Shown: positions 44,901-53,535, counted from the first letter of the stretch. The stretch: 64,000 bases of DNA from Anolis sagrei (GCF_037176765.1 NC_090025.1:178544040-178608039), one strand, 5' to 3'. Notes: generated by a model from the sequence alone, not told the origin. Numbers and translations: made by a program.

Positions 44901-47418
44901 AGCTGGTGTGGTGTAATGGTTTGGGCACAGGACTATGCCTCTAGAGCAGTGGTTCTCAACCTTGGGTCCCCAGATGTTTTGGTCTACAACTCCCAGAAAT
45001 CCCAGCCAGTTTACCAGCTGTTAGGATTTCTGGGAGTTGAAGGCCAAAAACATCTGGGGACCCCAGGTTGAGAACCACTGCTCTAGAGATGAGGGTTCAA
45101 ATCCCTACTCAGCCACAGAAAGGAAGGCAAAGGCAACTCCTTTCTGAACTCCCCTTGCCAAGAAAACCCCATGATAGGTTCATCGTAGGATCACAATACA
45201 TCGGAAATAACTTGAAGGCACAGAACAACAACAGTTATTATGGTTACGTTTTAAGTAGTATGTTAGAATAACAGCAATAGAAAAAAATACTGTGCATACA
45301 ATATATTGGTGTATATAATTATATTGCGCTTTTCATGGTTACAGTAGCTCACAAAATGAGTGTAATGGGATTCAGGCAAGAGCAGTGGAATGGTATCTTC
45401 AGGGAAGAAGAATTGTAAAATGAGAACGGTATAAAAAAGCTAGTGTTTAAGATATAATTAGGAGTTACACCGAAGTATGTCAGAATCTCAATGCAATTCG
45501 CAGTAAAGTGTAGTACAAATGATCAGGACTGTGCATTACAGATCGAAGCATTTCCTGTATTATACTCATCTATCTCTTTACATCTGTGAAAGGCCACTTT
45601 GAAGAGATGATGGAAAGTGTAGATCAATCGCACCCTACACTCCAAAGAGGACAACCAGCAAATCTAGTAGCCAGAGCTATCAGTCTTTCTGCAGGTAGAT
45701 GCTATCTTACCTTTCAAGCACAAAGCAGATGCAGCCAATACCAATACCAATTGGTATTGGCTGCATCTGCTTTGTGCTTGAAAGCCAATACCATCCTGTG
45801 GAAACTTACTGGCAGCACATGGGGTGCAGACCCAAAATTAGTAAAAACATCAGCCCTAGCCTTGTCTTACTCAACTGCCGAGTATGCCTCCTGAATTTGG
45901 CATAGGTCTGGCCATGCAAAGTAGGTGAACATAACATTGAATGAAACATGTAGAATAATCACAGGATGTCTTAAACCTATACCTGTTGATAAACTCTACA
46001 AGCTAGCAGGCATCCCCCCCCCCCCCCCCCGATGTGCGACGGGAAGTTGCTGCTAAATGTGAGAGAAACAAGGTTGAACACTGTGAAAGCCAGGGGCAAA
46101 CCAAGAATGGGCAACTTGGAAGTCCCTGAACAGACTCTGAAGTGGAGTGGGCAGATCAAAAGACAACCTGGTAAAATGGCACTACCTAGAAGAACCCCAC
46201 ACTTTACGTGACTGGAGCAGAACAGACAACTCTGCATCTGTATGCTTGTCCACTATGCCCTGCCTCATGTACAGAGGAAGAATTGTTGGAGGCTACCATT
46301 GCCATTGCCCGTTTTTGGTCAAAAGATATTTAGCTGCCTGTGCTCCTTCTATTTTTATCAGTTTTATACTAATTTTATACTAAATGCTTTTTTTACTATT
46401 TTATACTAAATGCTTTTGATATGAAATAAATAACCTTTTATCTGGTTCAAGGAGATCAAAGGATGGTATTAAGCAGGCTGAATTGGGGGTAGCCCATGCA
46501 AACCCATCATAGATTATCGCATGTCATTTCTGAGAAAGCTTACAACATGCTTCTCAAGGGTTTGGTTAACATTTTGAATTACCCCTGCCTAGGAAATCAT
46601 TTCTCTGATATCAATGGATAGTTTTCAGTATAAAGAAATCAAAGATTCTGTATATACACTTTTTACCTTCTGTCCACCTCCAGCTTGCCGGCTGCTGATG
46701 TATTCTGGGCCTAGTCTCTGTCTTAGGGCAGCCTGAATGGCCTGGTACTCATCTGCTGTATATTGACACTGAACCAAAAAAAAAATACATTTTAGCAGCT
46801 TTCACCTATTATTGAGTTCACTCAGTTTTATCATACTGAACTCTCAGTCTACTTGTATTTCTAAAGATATAATCCATAAGGACACAGTCAGTGTGGCTGA
46901 GTAGTTTGAGCACTGATCTAGTACCTTGTGTGACTAGAGTTTGAATTCCTCCTCAGTCACACAAATCCATTTCAGGCAGTTACCTTCCCTCATCCTCAGA
47001 GGAAAGCAATGTCAAGCCTCCTCTGAATAGATCTTCCCAAGAAAATACTATGATAGAATTGGCCTAAACTGGTGCTCACTTTATGACACATAACAACAAC
47101 AAATTATAAGGGATATTGTATTGATGCTTCACATGGTAGCTCCATTTTGGGATCTGATATCAAAACACAATTCACTACTTTCAATCAAAAAGAGGAGAAA
47201 CGGTCATGTCTGAGGCGTTATTTCAAATAGTGGACTCCCACTGCATCTGAACTGGGTTATTATCCCTAACAGGATACAAAGAAACAAAGGACGGGGACCC
47301 CCTGCTCCACTTGAAAATCTCACACAAAGCTGAAGGAGATGTTACAGACCTTTCCAAAGCACATATTGGCAGTATCACTGTTGTTGCTTCCGTCTCTTGT
47401 CATTTCACTTCTGGACAT
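33137..47418 (-). CDS. RAD52: RAD52, DNA single-strand annealing protein, complete coding region (11 exons)
   Basis: Forms a ring that binds ssDNA, anneals complementary strands and works with RPA and RAD51 in homologous recombination in the nucleus. Exons, in transcription order, are 47418-47350, 46768-46667, 44714-44621, 40844-40777, 40251-40133, 40048-39973, 37887-37700, 36759-36617, 34428-34351, 33995-33780, 33198-33137. They sum to 1,215 nt, 404 aa, against about 418 in human. Residues 24-176 are the conserved annealing domain (QCQYTAxEY-like start, [37 protein letters not shown]). R50 corresponds to human R55; the human KRALR stretch reads KRALK, a conservative change. The C-terminal half is divergent but keeps [12 protein letters not shown] and a basic KKRR near the end. 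Convergent with WNK1, as in mammals. Confidence 0.97.
33481..33612. mobile_element. Degenerate hAT-type palindromic element
   Basis: Begins CAGTGATTCTCAAGCTGTG, with inner TTCTGGGAGTTGAAATCC. Resembles the intact element at 44,947-45,080 but the ends are eroded. Lies in a RAD52 intron. Confidence 0.45.
33780..33995 (-). CDS. RAD52: RAD52 coding exon 10
   Basis: 216 nt, phase 1/1: [19 protein letters not shown], then [28 protein letters not shown] corresponds to QMVTQNRTP of human RAD52. Pro/Ser/Gln-rich and likely disordered. Confidence 0.92.
34351..34428 (-). CDS. RAD52: RAD52 coding exon 9
   Basis: 78 nt, phase 1/1: [19 protein letters not shown] then VAEEFLA. The EEFLA end aligns with KDFLAGV of human RAD52. 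Acceptor CTCTTTCCAG, donor GCAG/GTGAGT. Confidence 0.88.
34546..34652. mobile_element. Short palindromic Penelope-like element
   Basis: Starts ATTGTCGAAGGCTTTCATGG. Then TTTTTCAGCCTGTATGGCC and ATGTTCTAGAACAT form an inverted repeat centred near 34,617. Same family as 53,750-53,957 but lacking its central 80 bp or so. Family assignment is an inference. Confidence 0.5.
35095..35293 (+). mobile_element. 3' end of an L2-like LINE
   Basis: AT-rich 3'UTR then AAGGCCGCCCTGAGTTCTCT and GCGGGGTGAGAAGGG, TATAAAT and a TAAATAAATAAT tail, the terminal block seen at 9,650. Confidence 0.7.
35620..35985. repeat. GC-rich tandem hairpin repeat, array 1
   Basis: At least two palindromic units about 160 bp apart. 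Each arm pairs GCTTTGGGCCTGCTCGCCAC plus CA repeats with its reverse complement across a short CTTTCCAAGG-like loop. Flanking GGCTGCAGGCCCTGGCAGG also occurs in both orientations. Open frames on both strands are by-products. Confidence 0.65.
36310..36530. repeat. GC-rich tandem hairpin repeat, array 2
   Basis: Two further units, with GGCGCTTGGCTGCAGGCCCT, CTCTCTTTCCAAAGAGAG at the hairpin top, and GGTGAGCAGGCCCAAAGCGC at the end. Ends about 90 bp from RAD52 exon 8. Confidence 0.65.
36617..36759 (-). CDS. RAD52: RAD52 coding exon 8
   Basis: 143 nt, phase 2 in and 1 out: [20 protein letters not shown] then [16 protein letters not shown]. Corresponds to the human ATHQRKLRQKQLQQQFRE stretch near the RPA-interacting region. 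Confidence 0.96.
36844..37600 (+). mobile_element. Non-LTR retrotransposon, ORF2 C-terminal part
   Basis: A 189-codon open frame (36,844-37,413) reads [39 protein letters not shown] and [20 protein letters not shown]. This is typical of the segment after the reverse [13 protein letters not shown] core. It is followed in another frame by the zinc-finger end. Less decayed than the copy at 10.6-11.2 kb. Sits in a RAD52 intron, antisense to the gene. Confidence 0.8.
37700..37887 (-). CDS. RAD52: RAD52 coding exon 7
   Basis: 188 nt, phase 0 in and 2 out: [20 protein letters not shown] then [14 protein letters not shown] and a Ser/Gln-rich tail. DLxKAKRQDxEPxVExARY is conserved; the rest diverges. 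Confidence 0.95.
38455..39260 (-). mobile_element. L2-like LINE, 3' part
   Basis: Minus-strand frame 38,821-39,249 reads [40 protein letters not shown] and [12 protein letters not shown], typical of the L2/CR1 superfamily. The 3' end with TTTATTTATTTA (reverse) is at 38,463. 5'-truncated. Confidence 0.85.
39505..39872 (+). mobile_element. RTE-BovB LINE 3' end
   Basis: Reads [20 protein letters not shown] then [20 protein letters not shown], the well-known BovB ORF C-terminus. It is followed by GTCACGAAGAGTCGGAGACG, ACTGAACGAATGAA and a short (CAA)n tail. 5'-truncated to about 370 bp. Confidence 0.85.
39973..40048 (-). CDS. RAD52: RAD52 coding exon 6
   Basis: 76 nt, phase 2 in and 0 out: [20 protein letters not shown] then KLPRQ. 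Ends the conserved annealing domain. Confidence 0.97.
40133..40251 (-). CDS. RAD52: RAD52 coding exon 5
   Basis: 119 nt, phase 0 in and 2 out: [20 protein letters not shown] then [19 protein letters not shown]. Contains the helix carrying the ssDNA-contacting basic residues. Confidence 0.98.
40777..40844 (-). CDS. RAD52: RAD52 coding exon 4
   Basis: 68 nt, phase 1 in and 0 out: [17 protein letters not shown] then VKVQLK. Invariant beta-strand block of RAD52. Confidence 0.98.
40930..41184 (-). mobile_element. ACA-type tRNA-derived SINE, near full length
   Basis: Reverse-oriented. On the minus strand it starts with a tRNA-like head (CCTGGTGGCGCAATGGATTA with A-box) and a B-box GGTTTGAATCC-like site. 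It ends with the tail complementary to GGGACTTGAGAAATTGCAAG. About 255 bp. Confidence 0.8.
41187..41455 (+). mobile_element. CR1 LINE fragment
   Basis: Reads [20 protein letters not shown] then [19 protein letters not shown], a diverged version of the CR1 C-terminal LFSLQKRRLRGDL...KYLRG block. Old and broken. Confidence 0.65.
41640..41870 (+). mobile_element. L2-like LINE 3' end
   Basis: AT-rich 3'UTR, then GCCACCCTGAATCCCCCTAG and CAGCCTATAAATACTAATAC. Runs tail-to-tail into the reversed R4-like copy through (TAA/TTA) repeats. Confidence 0.6.
41871..41915 (+). repeat. (TAA)n/(TTA)n microsatellite
   Basis: AATAAT units turning into TTATTATTATT; junction of two LINE tails. Confidence 0.9.
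41916..42205 (-). mobile_element. R4/Dong-like LINE, short 3' end copy
   Basis: Minus strand reads [20 protein letters not shown] then [16 protein letters not shown], matching the 3,813 copy's end. The 5' end at 42,205 lies in (GTT)n (42,206-42,228), and the 3' end in (TAA)n. About 290 bp. Confidence 0.75.
42340..42425 (+). mobile_element. tRNA-SINE 3' tail
   Basis: CATAGGGTTGCCATAAGTTG, GAGTCAATTTGATGGC and CACAATAACAACA match the 3' end of the SINE family at 44.9 and 46.9 kb. Confidence 0.55.
43160..43665. repeat. AT-rich duplicated repeat around an L2-like LINE end
   Basis: A unit of about 110 bp containing TAATATTATTAGTAATATTA and CATGTAATATAA occurs at about 43,190-43,300 and again, roughly 10% diverged, at about 43,465-43,575. 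A reversed L2-like LINE end (43,374-43,445, CTTCTCACCCCGAAGGGGAC) lies between them. Confidence 0.7.
44621..44714 (-). CDS. RAD52: RAD52 coding exon 3
   Basis: 94 nt, phase 0 in and 1 out: [20 protein letters not shown] then [11 protein letters not shown]. Core of the DNA-binding fold. Confidence 0.98.
44893..45240 (+). mobile_element. tRNA-derived SINE interrupted by a hAT element
   Basis: Head GAGCTGGTGTGGTGTAATGG (A-box) and GGGTTCAAATCCC (B-box) are separated by the insertion at 44,947-45,080. The tail reads AACTTGAAGGCACAGAACAA. The (AAC)n ending is the second SINE family of this window. Confidence 0.75.
44947..45080. mobile_element. Palindromic hAT-type MITE, 134 bp, with perfect target duplication
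   Basis: Ends CAGTGGTTCTCAACCT and AGGTTGAGAACCACTG are inverted repeats, and the whole element folds on itself. Flanked by CTCTAGAG at 44,939-44,946 and 45,081-45,088, a perfect 8-bp duplication inside the SINE. The ends resemble SPIN-type hAT ends. Confidence 0.9.
45580..46440 (+). mobile_element. Non-LTR retrotransposon fragment, clade not assigned
   Basis: Reads [20 protein letters not shown] and [12 protein letters not shown], then in other frames [19 protein letters not shown], typical of a post-RT region known from several animal LINEs. Interrupted by a C run (46,014-46,029) and carrying a foldback at 45,711-45,784. Confidence 0.65.
46667..46768 (-). CDS. RAD52: RAD52 coding exon 2
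   Basis: 34 codons, phase 0/0: [19 protein letters not shown] then [15 protein letters not shown]. Start of the ring-forming annealing domain; nearly identical to human. Confidence 0.98.
46880..47105 (+). mobile_element. tRNA-derived SINE, (AAC)n-tailed family
   Basis: Head CAGTGTGGCTGAGTAGTTTG, inner CCTCAGAGGAAAGCAATG, tail TTATGACACATAACAACAAC. Near full length and diverged. Lies between RAD52 exons 1 and 2. Confidence 0.7.
47350..47418 (-). CDS. RAD52: RAD52 coding exon 1
   Basis: Start ATG at 47,418, three bases inside the exon (acceptor TTTTTCTAG at 47,421). Encodes [19 protein letters not shown] then CFGK, 23 codons. The CFGK end aligns with CFGQ of human RAD52. A second Met at codon 6 is possible, but the first fits the family length. 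The donor AAG/GTCTGT is weak. Confidence 0.9.
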
Positions 47419-47471
47419 TCCTAGAAAAACAAGGAAAAATGAAAATATGGATAAACATATATCCAAAGCAT

Positions 47472-47500
47472 GTGTGTGTGTGTGTGGGGGGGGGGGGGGA
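47472..47500 (+). repeat. (GT)n(G)n compound tract
   Basis: About eight GT units run directly into about 14 G. A similar (GT)n(G)n tract lies at 51,366-51,387. Confidence 0.85.
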
Positions 47501-48147
47501 GTCAAAAAAGCTGAAGCGCATAATGAGCCCAGGCTTGCTAGAAAGATTGAAAATAACACTAACAGACAACAGAGAGAAACCTGATCAGTCCGATTCAGCA
47601 CATGAAGTATCCAATGAGTATGTTCCCTCTCATTCCAGCCAGTCTTCTCAAAGGAACAGAGAAGTTGGGGAGACAAACAATATTTTACAAGTAGCTTAGT
47701 ATGTACTTACCATCTAACAAGCCCCAAGTCTCTGAATACACAATAATGTAACATGAAGCAATAGGATTCAATTTCATATTAGTGATTTAAATGATGATTG
47801 CAATTAAATTAATTACTAGCCATTTCAATAATTAAAACTGACTCATTAAATGATTGAAAGAAATTGATTTTTTTTACATTAAAATATACTTTTTCAAAAC
47901 CTTAAGTAGAGTACTGACCATTTCTCTCTCCCAACCTCCCATTTTTTGGCCATCTACATGATCTTGGATCTTCTGTGGTTGATCAATCATGCTCTAATCT
48001 CTGGCAATAAAGGAGAGATTTGGTTCTCTTAGAGATGTCATGGTAGGGCCCAATGGGAGGAGGGATATGTGCATAAACTCTAAGGTGGAACTATGGTTTT
48101 CATGAATGATCAGTGGTCATCTGTTTCAACTCTAAACATGAGCAGAA

Positions 48148-49240
48148 TCTAGCTGCAAATTGGAAAAAACTAAATTGAGGTTGGGATCAGACAAGACAGA
48201 GATACTCTTGGTCAGTTGCAAGGGTATAGGGTTACAGCCCGTGCTGGATGGACTTACACTCCCCCTGAAGGTGCAGGTTCGCAGTTTGAGAGTCTTCCTG
48301 GACTCTTTGCTGAGCCTGGAACCCCAGGTGTTGGCAGTGATGGGGGGGGGGGGGGGGCATTCGCATAACTAAGACTTATTTATTTATTTATTTGCTTTAT
48401 TTCTATACCGCATTTTTCAGCCCAAACAGGCGACTCAATGCGGTTTACATGGTACAATTATCAAACAGTGTCAGTGCAATTAAAACCCATACCTTGGGAA
48501 GTTGGACTTGTCCACAGTAGTCCATACTGATGTTACATCCCGTTTAGACTACTGCAATGCGCTTTATGTGGGGTTGCCTTCAAGGACTGTTCAAAAGCTG
48601 CAAATAGTCCAACGCGCTGCAACCATATTGTTAACTGGGGGGTCACACAGGAGGCATATAACCCCCCTGCTGCGGCAACTCCATTGGCTGCCTATTAGCT
48701 ACCGAGCACGATTCAAAGTGCTGACTTTAGCCTATAAAGCTTTAAAAAGCTTCGGTCCAAATTACTTGTCCGAACATATCTCCCCCTCTGAACCCGCTCG
48801 TAGATTGAGATCTCCTGGGAAGCTGCTGCTCTTGACCCCACCGGCCTCACAGGGCCTTCTCAGTGGTGGCCCCACGGCCGTGGAACTCCCTCCTGAGTGA
48901 GATCAGGTCAGCCCCCTCCCTCTTGACCTTTAGGAGACAGCTATATACCTGACAGCTATATGCCAAGTGTTCAGCCCATCATAGGAATACTTAAAGTGAA
49001 AGTTGAAAGTGCAATGCCCCAGAACTGTTTACGGATTAACGGCTATGTCTTTGTGTGATGTGTGATCTTATTTTATGTGATGTGTTCAATAATGTTTAAT
49101 CAGGGGAGGATCAATTTTGATGTTTTATAGTGTTTCTTATCAATGGCATTGAATTGTGACCAACACTGTGAACCGCTCTGAGTTCCCTTAGGGGTTGAGA
49201 AGGGCGGTATACAAATATCACAAATAAATAAAATAAATAA
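48148..49240 (+). mobile_element. L2-like LINE with a reversed LINE-end insertion
   Basis: 48,150-48,340 reads LGSDKTEILLVSC and GLQPVLDGLTLPLKVQVRSL. 48,502-48,900 reads VTSRLDYCNALYVGLPSRTV and LHWLPISYRARFKVLTLAYK. The 3' end AACCGCTCTGAGTTCCCTTA with TAAATAAA tail is at 49,160-49,238. Between the halves lies a reversed LINE end (48,370-48,485) preceded by a G run. Confidence 0.8.
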
Positions 49241-49847
49241 TCTAAATTACTTAGAAATTATAAATTATTTGCATTCACCATTGATAATCTAAAGAAGAGA
49301 GAATAGCATTTCTGTCAACTCAGAATATGTATCATTCAGTAACAGAGAACCTGCTGTTTTGAAACTGCTTGAATGTAATTCTGTTGTACAAGTTATCAGA
49401 CACTTTTGCTAAAACCTCAGAGAATGATAAGAAACATTAACTTACTGATGTAATCAATGTATTTTTAGAGCACTGCCACACAACAGCTGCTCATTTTCAT
49501 GTAGCTGATCAAGACTATTGCTTCCCCGAACAAAAGGGAAAGCAGTTACTGGAAGCTGCCTCCATTTGCTAACAAAAGTATAAATTGAAAGGATTACACT
49601 AGATACCAAAGAAGAAGAAAGCTTATCAACAGGACTGGCAAGGAAAAAAAGTTCAAAGTGTTTACCCCTGTCCTCAAATTTTATTTTAGATTAAGGACAA
49701 AAGAAAACAACACACAATTAGAATATTGTTATTTGATTTAAATAAATAGAAAAATGTTAGCATTTTAATGTTCAGTTCCATTCCTAATGATTTCAAACAT
49801 GAAAGCTGCATTTTTGATTCACACCGAACCCATGTTCATGTAGAATG

Positions 49848-50045
49848 CATTTATTATTATTATTATTATTATTATTTTGCATATTTCTACCCCGCCTTTC
49901 TCAACCCCCGAGGGGGGACTCAGGGCAGCTTACAAAAGGCACAATTCAATGCCTACACAAACAATAAAAATAAAACATATATAAACAGCAATTAAAACAA
50001 TTATAAACAATTAAAACAATCAATTATACATCACAATCAATAAAA
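49848..50045 (-). mobile_element. L2-like LINE 3' end with (TTA)n
   Basis: (TTA)n at 49,851-49,875 then TTTCTACCCCGCCTTTCTCA and ACCCCCGAGGGGGGACTCAG, the terminal block in reverse. Confidence 0.75.
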
Positions 50046-50782
50046 TATTTCTTGTTTAATTAAAACAAGTAGTAATTATGATTACTATAAATTTATTAGT
50101 TTAATTAACTTTACATTTATTAATATACCAGTAACTCATTTGCAGGTTCCAAAACTTGTCCGCTTTGCATAGTCATTGGCAGCAAAGCATGGTAGCGCAT
50201 ATAAAATTTTACAAGTGGGTTGTGGCCACATTTATATAGAGTCTATTAAACCTGAATTGTTTCTTACATGTATTTTTGCTTTTTTATTCTTATGTAACAT
50301 ATTTTCTTAATTAAGAATTATAAACATATCTCTTAAACAAGTGCTAAGATGAGAAACCAGAAAGATCTGGCAAATAAGGCCTCCGTTGATGATTTTACAC
50401 ACACGCAAATTCCGAAGCTCCTTGAATAATTACTTGGGCCATTTCCCAGAAGTAATAAAAGCTGTTTGCAGAATATTTATGATGAAGGGACTATGATATC
50501 CGTAATTACACTTGCTTCCCTTTTACTCATTCTTTCAGTAACCACTAGTCTGATGGGAAATATGGTACTCTTTAAAGCAGTTGTCATTAGATGCATTACT
50601 TAGGAGAGGAATACAGCACTATTTTAAATGAAGGCCTTATGAAAGTCATTAATTGAAATTATGGTTTCACTGAAGCTTTTCCCTCTCATTTTTCTCATAG
50701 CTCAGAACTGAAGTCGTCTTAGGCCATACGCAAGACTTTACCACACAGGTTGTGAATCTTTTAGGGAAACACAACTTGTGAC

Positions 50783-50975
50783 ATTATCACACCAGGGCTT
50801 TAGTGCGGACTGCCCCGCATTTCTATCACCTGCAGAATTCTGGGAAATGTAGTTTAGGGTGGAGCCTTTTGGATTCTCAGCTACAGTGGTCCTCACCTTC
50901 CCAAACTACATTTCCCAGAATTCTGCAGGTGGCAGAAATGCCGGGTTGCCCGCTTTAAAGACCTGGTGTGATAAT
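50783..50975. mobile_element. Palindromic MITE, 193 bp
   Basis: Ends ATTATCACACCAGG and CCTGGTGTGATAAT, inner CCTGCAGAATTCTGGGAAAT and its reverse complement. No coding capacity. Related inner sequence occurs at 57,596. Confidence 0.8.
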
Positions 50976-52284
50976 ATGGTTTGTCTTGCCAATTTGCTGC
51001 TTGTGGGACACCTGAATCTTGATAATCTACATTTCTTGCCTGGTTGAGTGTTACAGAATATATAACAGCTATCTAGGATTTTTCTTTGGCTGCAAAAGAA
51101 TTAAGGTCACAGTCAATTTAGAACTGATTAACTACCAAGAAAAGAAGGCATAATTTAAGTATTCAGTTTAAACTAAGTTTTATTTTGTAATGCATAATTT
51201 TCTGAACAAATATAGGCATCCCTCACTTTTTAATTGTCTTCTCTTTCAAACCTTTTCAGTAATAACTGGAATTTATTAATTTACAGTGTGGTTCACTTTT
51301 TTGGTCACATGGAAAATTAATGAGTTTAGGTTACCTATAATTCAAAAAGTTCAAAGGAACAGAGGTGTGTGTGTGTGGGGGGGGGGTCTTTCCTGGGATA
51401 ATCCTCCTTTTTGTGAAACACTCTCCTGCTACCTAGGAAATAGTCTGAAATAGGCTGGAGCCACTTTCCACTGCTTTTTGGGGAACTGCCTATCAGGTAA
51501 AGGCAAAGTTGCTGCTATTGTTTAATACTCAGATGGTGCAGCATGATTCACTGTGCGTCCATCCACAGTTGTTTGTGATGGGCCCAGCTGCTATACGGGA
51601 TTTCACTCTGGAGTATAAAGAAAAATGGAGTAGGTCCCTCATTGGAAATACATTCCTTGGTCACATCTACAGACTACATGTGAAACCAGCAGAGATGGAA
51701 GCAGTTTTTGGTGTGCGGATGTAGAAAATCCTAATATTGCTTCAAGGCCTAAGTGGTGCTTATCAAATTGATTCCAGAATCTGCAATGTCTGCAGCTTGA
51801 CAACTGGGGAGAATCTAAGATTTTTTAAAATTCGGCCCTCCCTAATTGCATATGTGCAGACTGCCAAAGAACTTCACAAGTGCACATTATGAAAGAGCGA
51901 GTTAAAAATTACGCCCACACGTGCTGACACACATTATGGGCTATATTTCAGAGTATCCTGCAACTTTATCTCAGTTTAAAGCCCTTAAAGTGCACTGCAG
52001 GGCTTAATCGTGGTGTGCATCATATAAACACTGAGCTGTCAGGCTGCCTTTGAAGTGCATTCAAAGATTAGTTTGAATGTGCCCCATAGGGCTTCCTGGA
52101 GGGGAAGCTGTACTTGGAAAGATTTGCTGGGGATGCCAGTCATTACATGTCATTTTCCTTGCCTAATGCTGTCCAGTAACTGTGGCTACTACTGCACTTA
52201 AAACTGAACACAAAAGATGTCACTTTGTTTGACTCTCTTGCAACCATGTCCTGCTTTCATTTTAACAATTTCCCTTTGGGAAGG

Positions 52285-52480
52285 ACCAGCACAGTGTTGT
52301 GGTTTGGGCTCTGGACTACTGGGTCCAAATCCCAGCTCAATAAAACGCATTGGATGACCTTGGGCAACCTTCTCTCTCAGCCTCAGAGGAAGGCCATCGC
52401 AAACCTTTCTGCACTAACACTGCCGACAATATGCTGTGGAGTTTGCTTTAGAGTTATGACAAAGCTGGAAGCTCTGCAAG
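52285..52480 (+). mobile_element. tRNA-derived SINE, truncated
   Basis: Head ACCAGCACAGTGTTGTGGTT, B-box GGGTCCAAATCCC, inner CTCTCAGCCTCAGAGGAAGG. Tail lost. Confidence 0.6.
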
Positions 52481-52609
52481 GTTTGCTGCTGCCAATACCA
52501 CATGTATCCCTTTATAACTTTTACGGCTTGACTGAATAAAAGGCACATGTGGAAAATGTTAAGGCTCAGGGTGCCTTCACAGCACCCAATTATAGCGCTA
52601 TGACCCCAC

Positions 52610-52830
52610 TGTAACTGTCATGGGGTGCATCTACACTGTGGAATTAATGCAGTCTGACACCACTTTAATGCTATGGCACCTTGGGATTTGTAGTCTGGTG
52701 TGGTATCAGTCCCCTTTGGCAAAGAAGACTAATGTCATTGCAAAATGACAACTCCCATGATTCCATAACGTGGTTGTTCCAGTGTGCCTTCCCAGAATAG
52801 GAAACTCCTAGCATTATGTCCCAACACACT
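52610..52830. mobile_element. Palindromic MITE remnant (GCATCTACACTG family)
   Basis: GGGTGCATCTACACTGTGGA, ATTAATGCAGTCTGACACCA and CTTTAATGCTATGGCACC mark a MITE family I recall from squamate genomes. Part of a related element, reversed, is at 53,135-53,200 and 53,525-53,640, split by other repeats. Confidence 0.5.
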
Positions 52831-52889
52831 TTATCAGAGATCTAGGATATCTGCATGCCCATCCCCCTCCAAAACACTCCACCTGGTCA

Positions 52890-53094
52890 TGCCCAGCACT
52901 TTTAATTTTAATTATTACATTTGGCACTGCCATTGTTTTTAATTGTGTCATTGTGTGTTGTCAATGTTATTGCTTTGTTTTCTGAGTTATTTTGCTGTCT
53001 GTTGTTGCTGTTGTTTTTACTATTGTATTTGGGCTCGGTCTCTTGTAAGCCACACCGAGTCCTTCGGGAGATGGTAGCGGGGTACAAATAAAGG

Positions 53095-53133
<39 letters not shown>

Positions 53134-53135
53134 AC
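52890..53135 (+). mobile_element. L2-like LINE 3' end with (ATT)n tail
   Basis: TTGTAAGCCACACCGAGTCC and GGGAGATGGTAGCGGGG, AATAAAGG, then about 14 ATT units (53,095-53,131). Confidence 0.75.
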
Positions 53136-53199
53136 ATAGAGTCATGGCAGTTAAAGTGGTGTCAAACTACACTTATGGCTGCATCCTACAGAATCCTGT

Positions 53200-53535
53200 G
53201 ATGATGATGATAAAGATAGAACTGCAAAGACTCTGGCACAAGCCAGTAAAGGTGGTCCCAGTGATGATCAGCACACTGGGTGCCTAAAGACCTTGGCCTG
53301 CATTTAAAAACAATCAGGACTGACAGAATTACCAGCTGTCAGCTGCAAAAGGTCACCCAACTTGGATCTGCACACATTATTTGCTGATACATCACACTGT
53401 CCTAGACACTTGGGAAGTGTCTGGTGTGTTATCAAATACAAAAACCAGCACAGTGATCTTGTTTGCTGTGTACTAATCTTGTCGTGTATCAAATAATAAC
53501 AACAACAATAATAATAATAATAACAACAATGCAAT
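53200..53535 (+). mobile_element. R4/Dong-like LINE, short 3' end copy
   Basis: Begins after (GAT)n. Carries AACTGCAAAGACTCTGGCAC and AGCCAGTAAAGGTGGTCCC as in the other two copies. Ends in AATAATAACAACAACAATAATA (53,493 onward). 5'-truncated within about 20 bp of the same place as the 41.9-kb copy. Confidence 0.75.
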
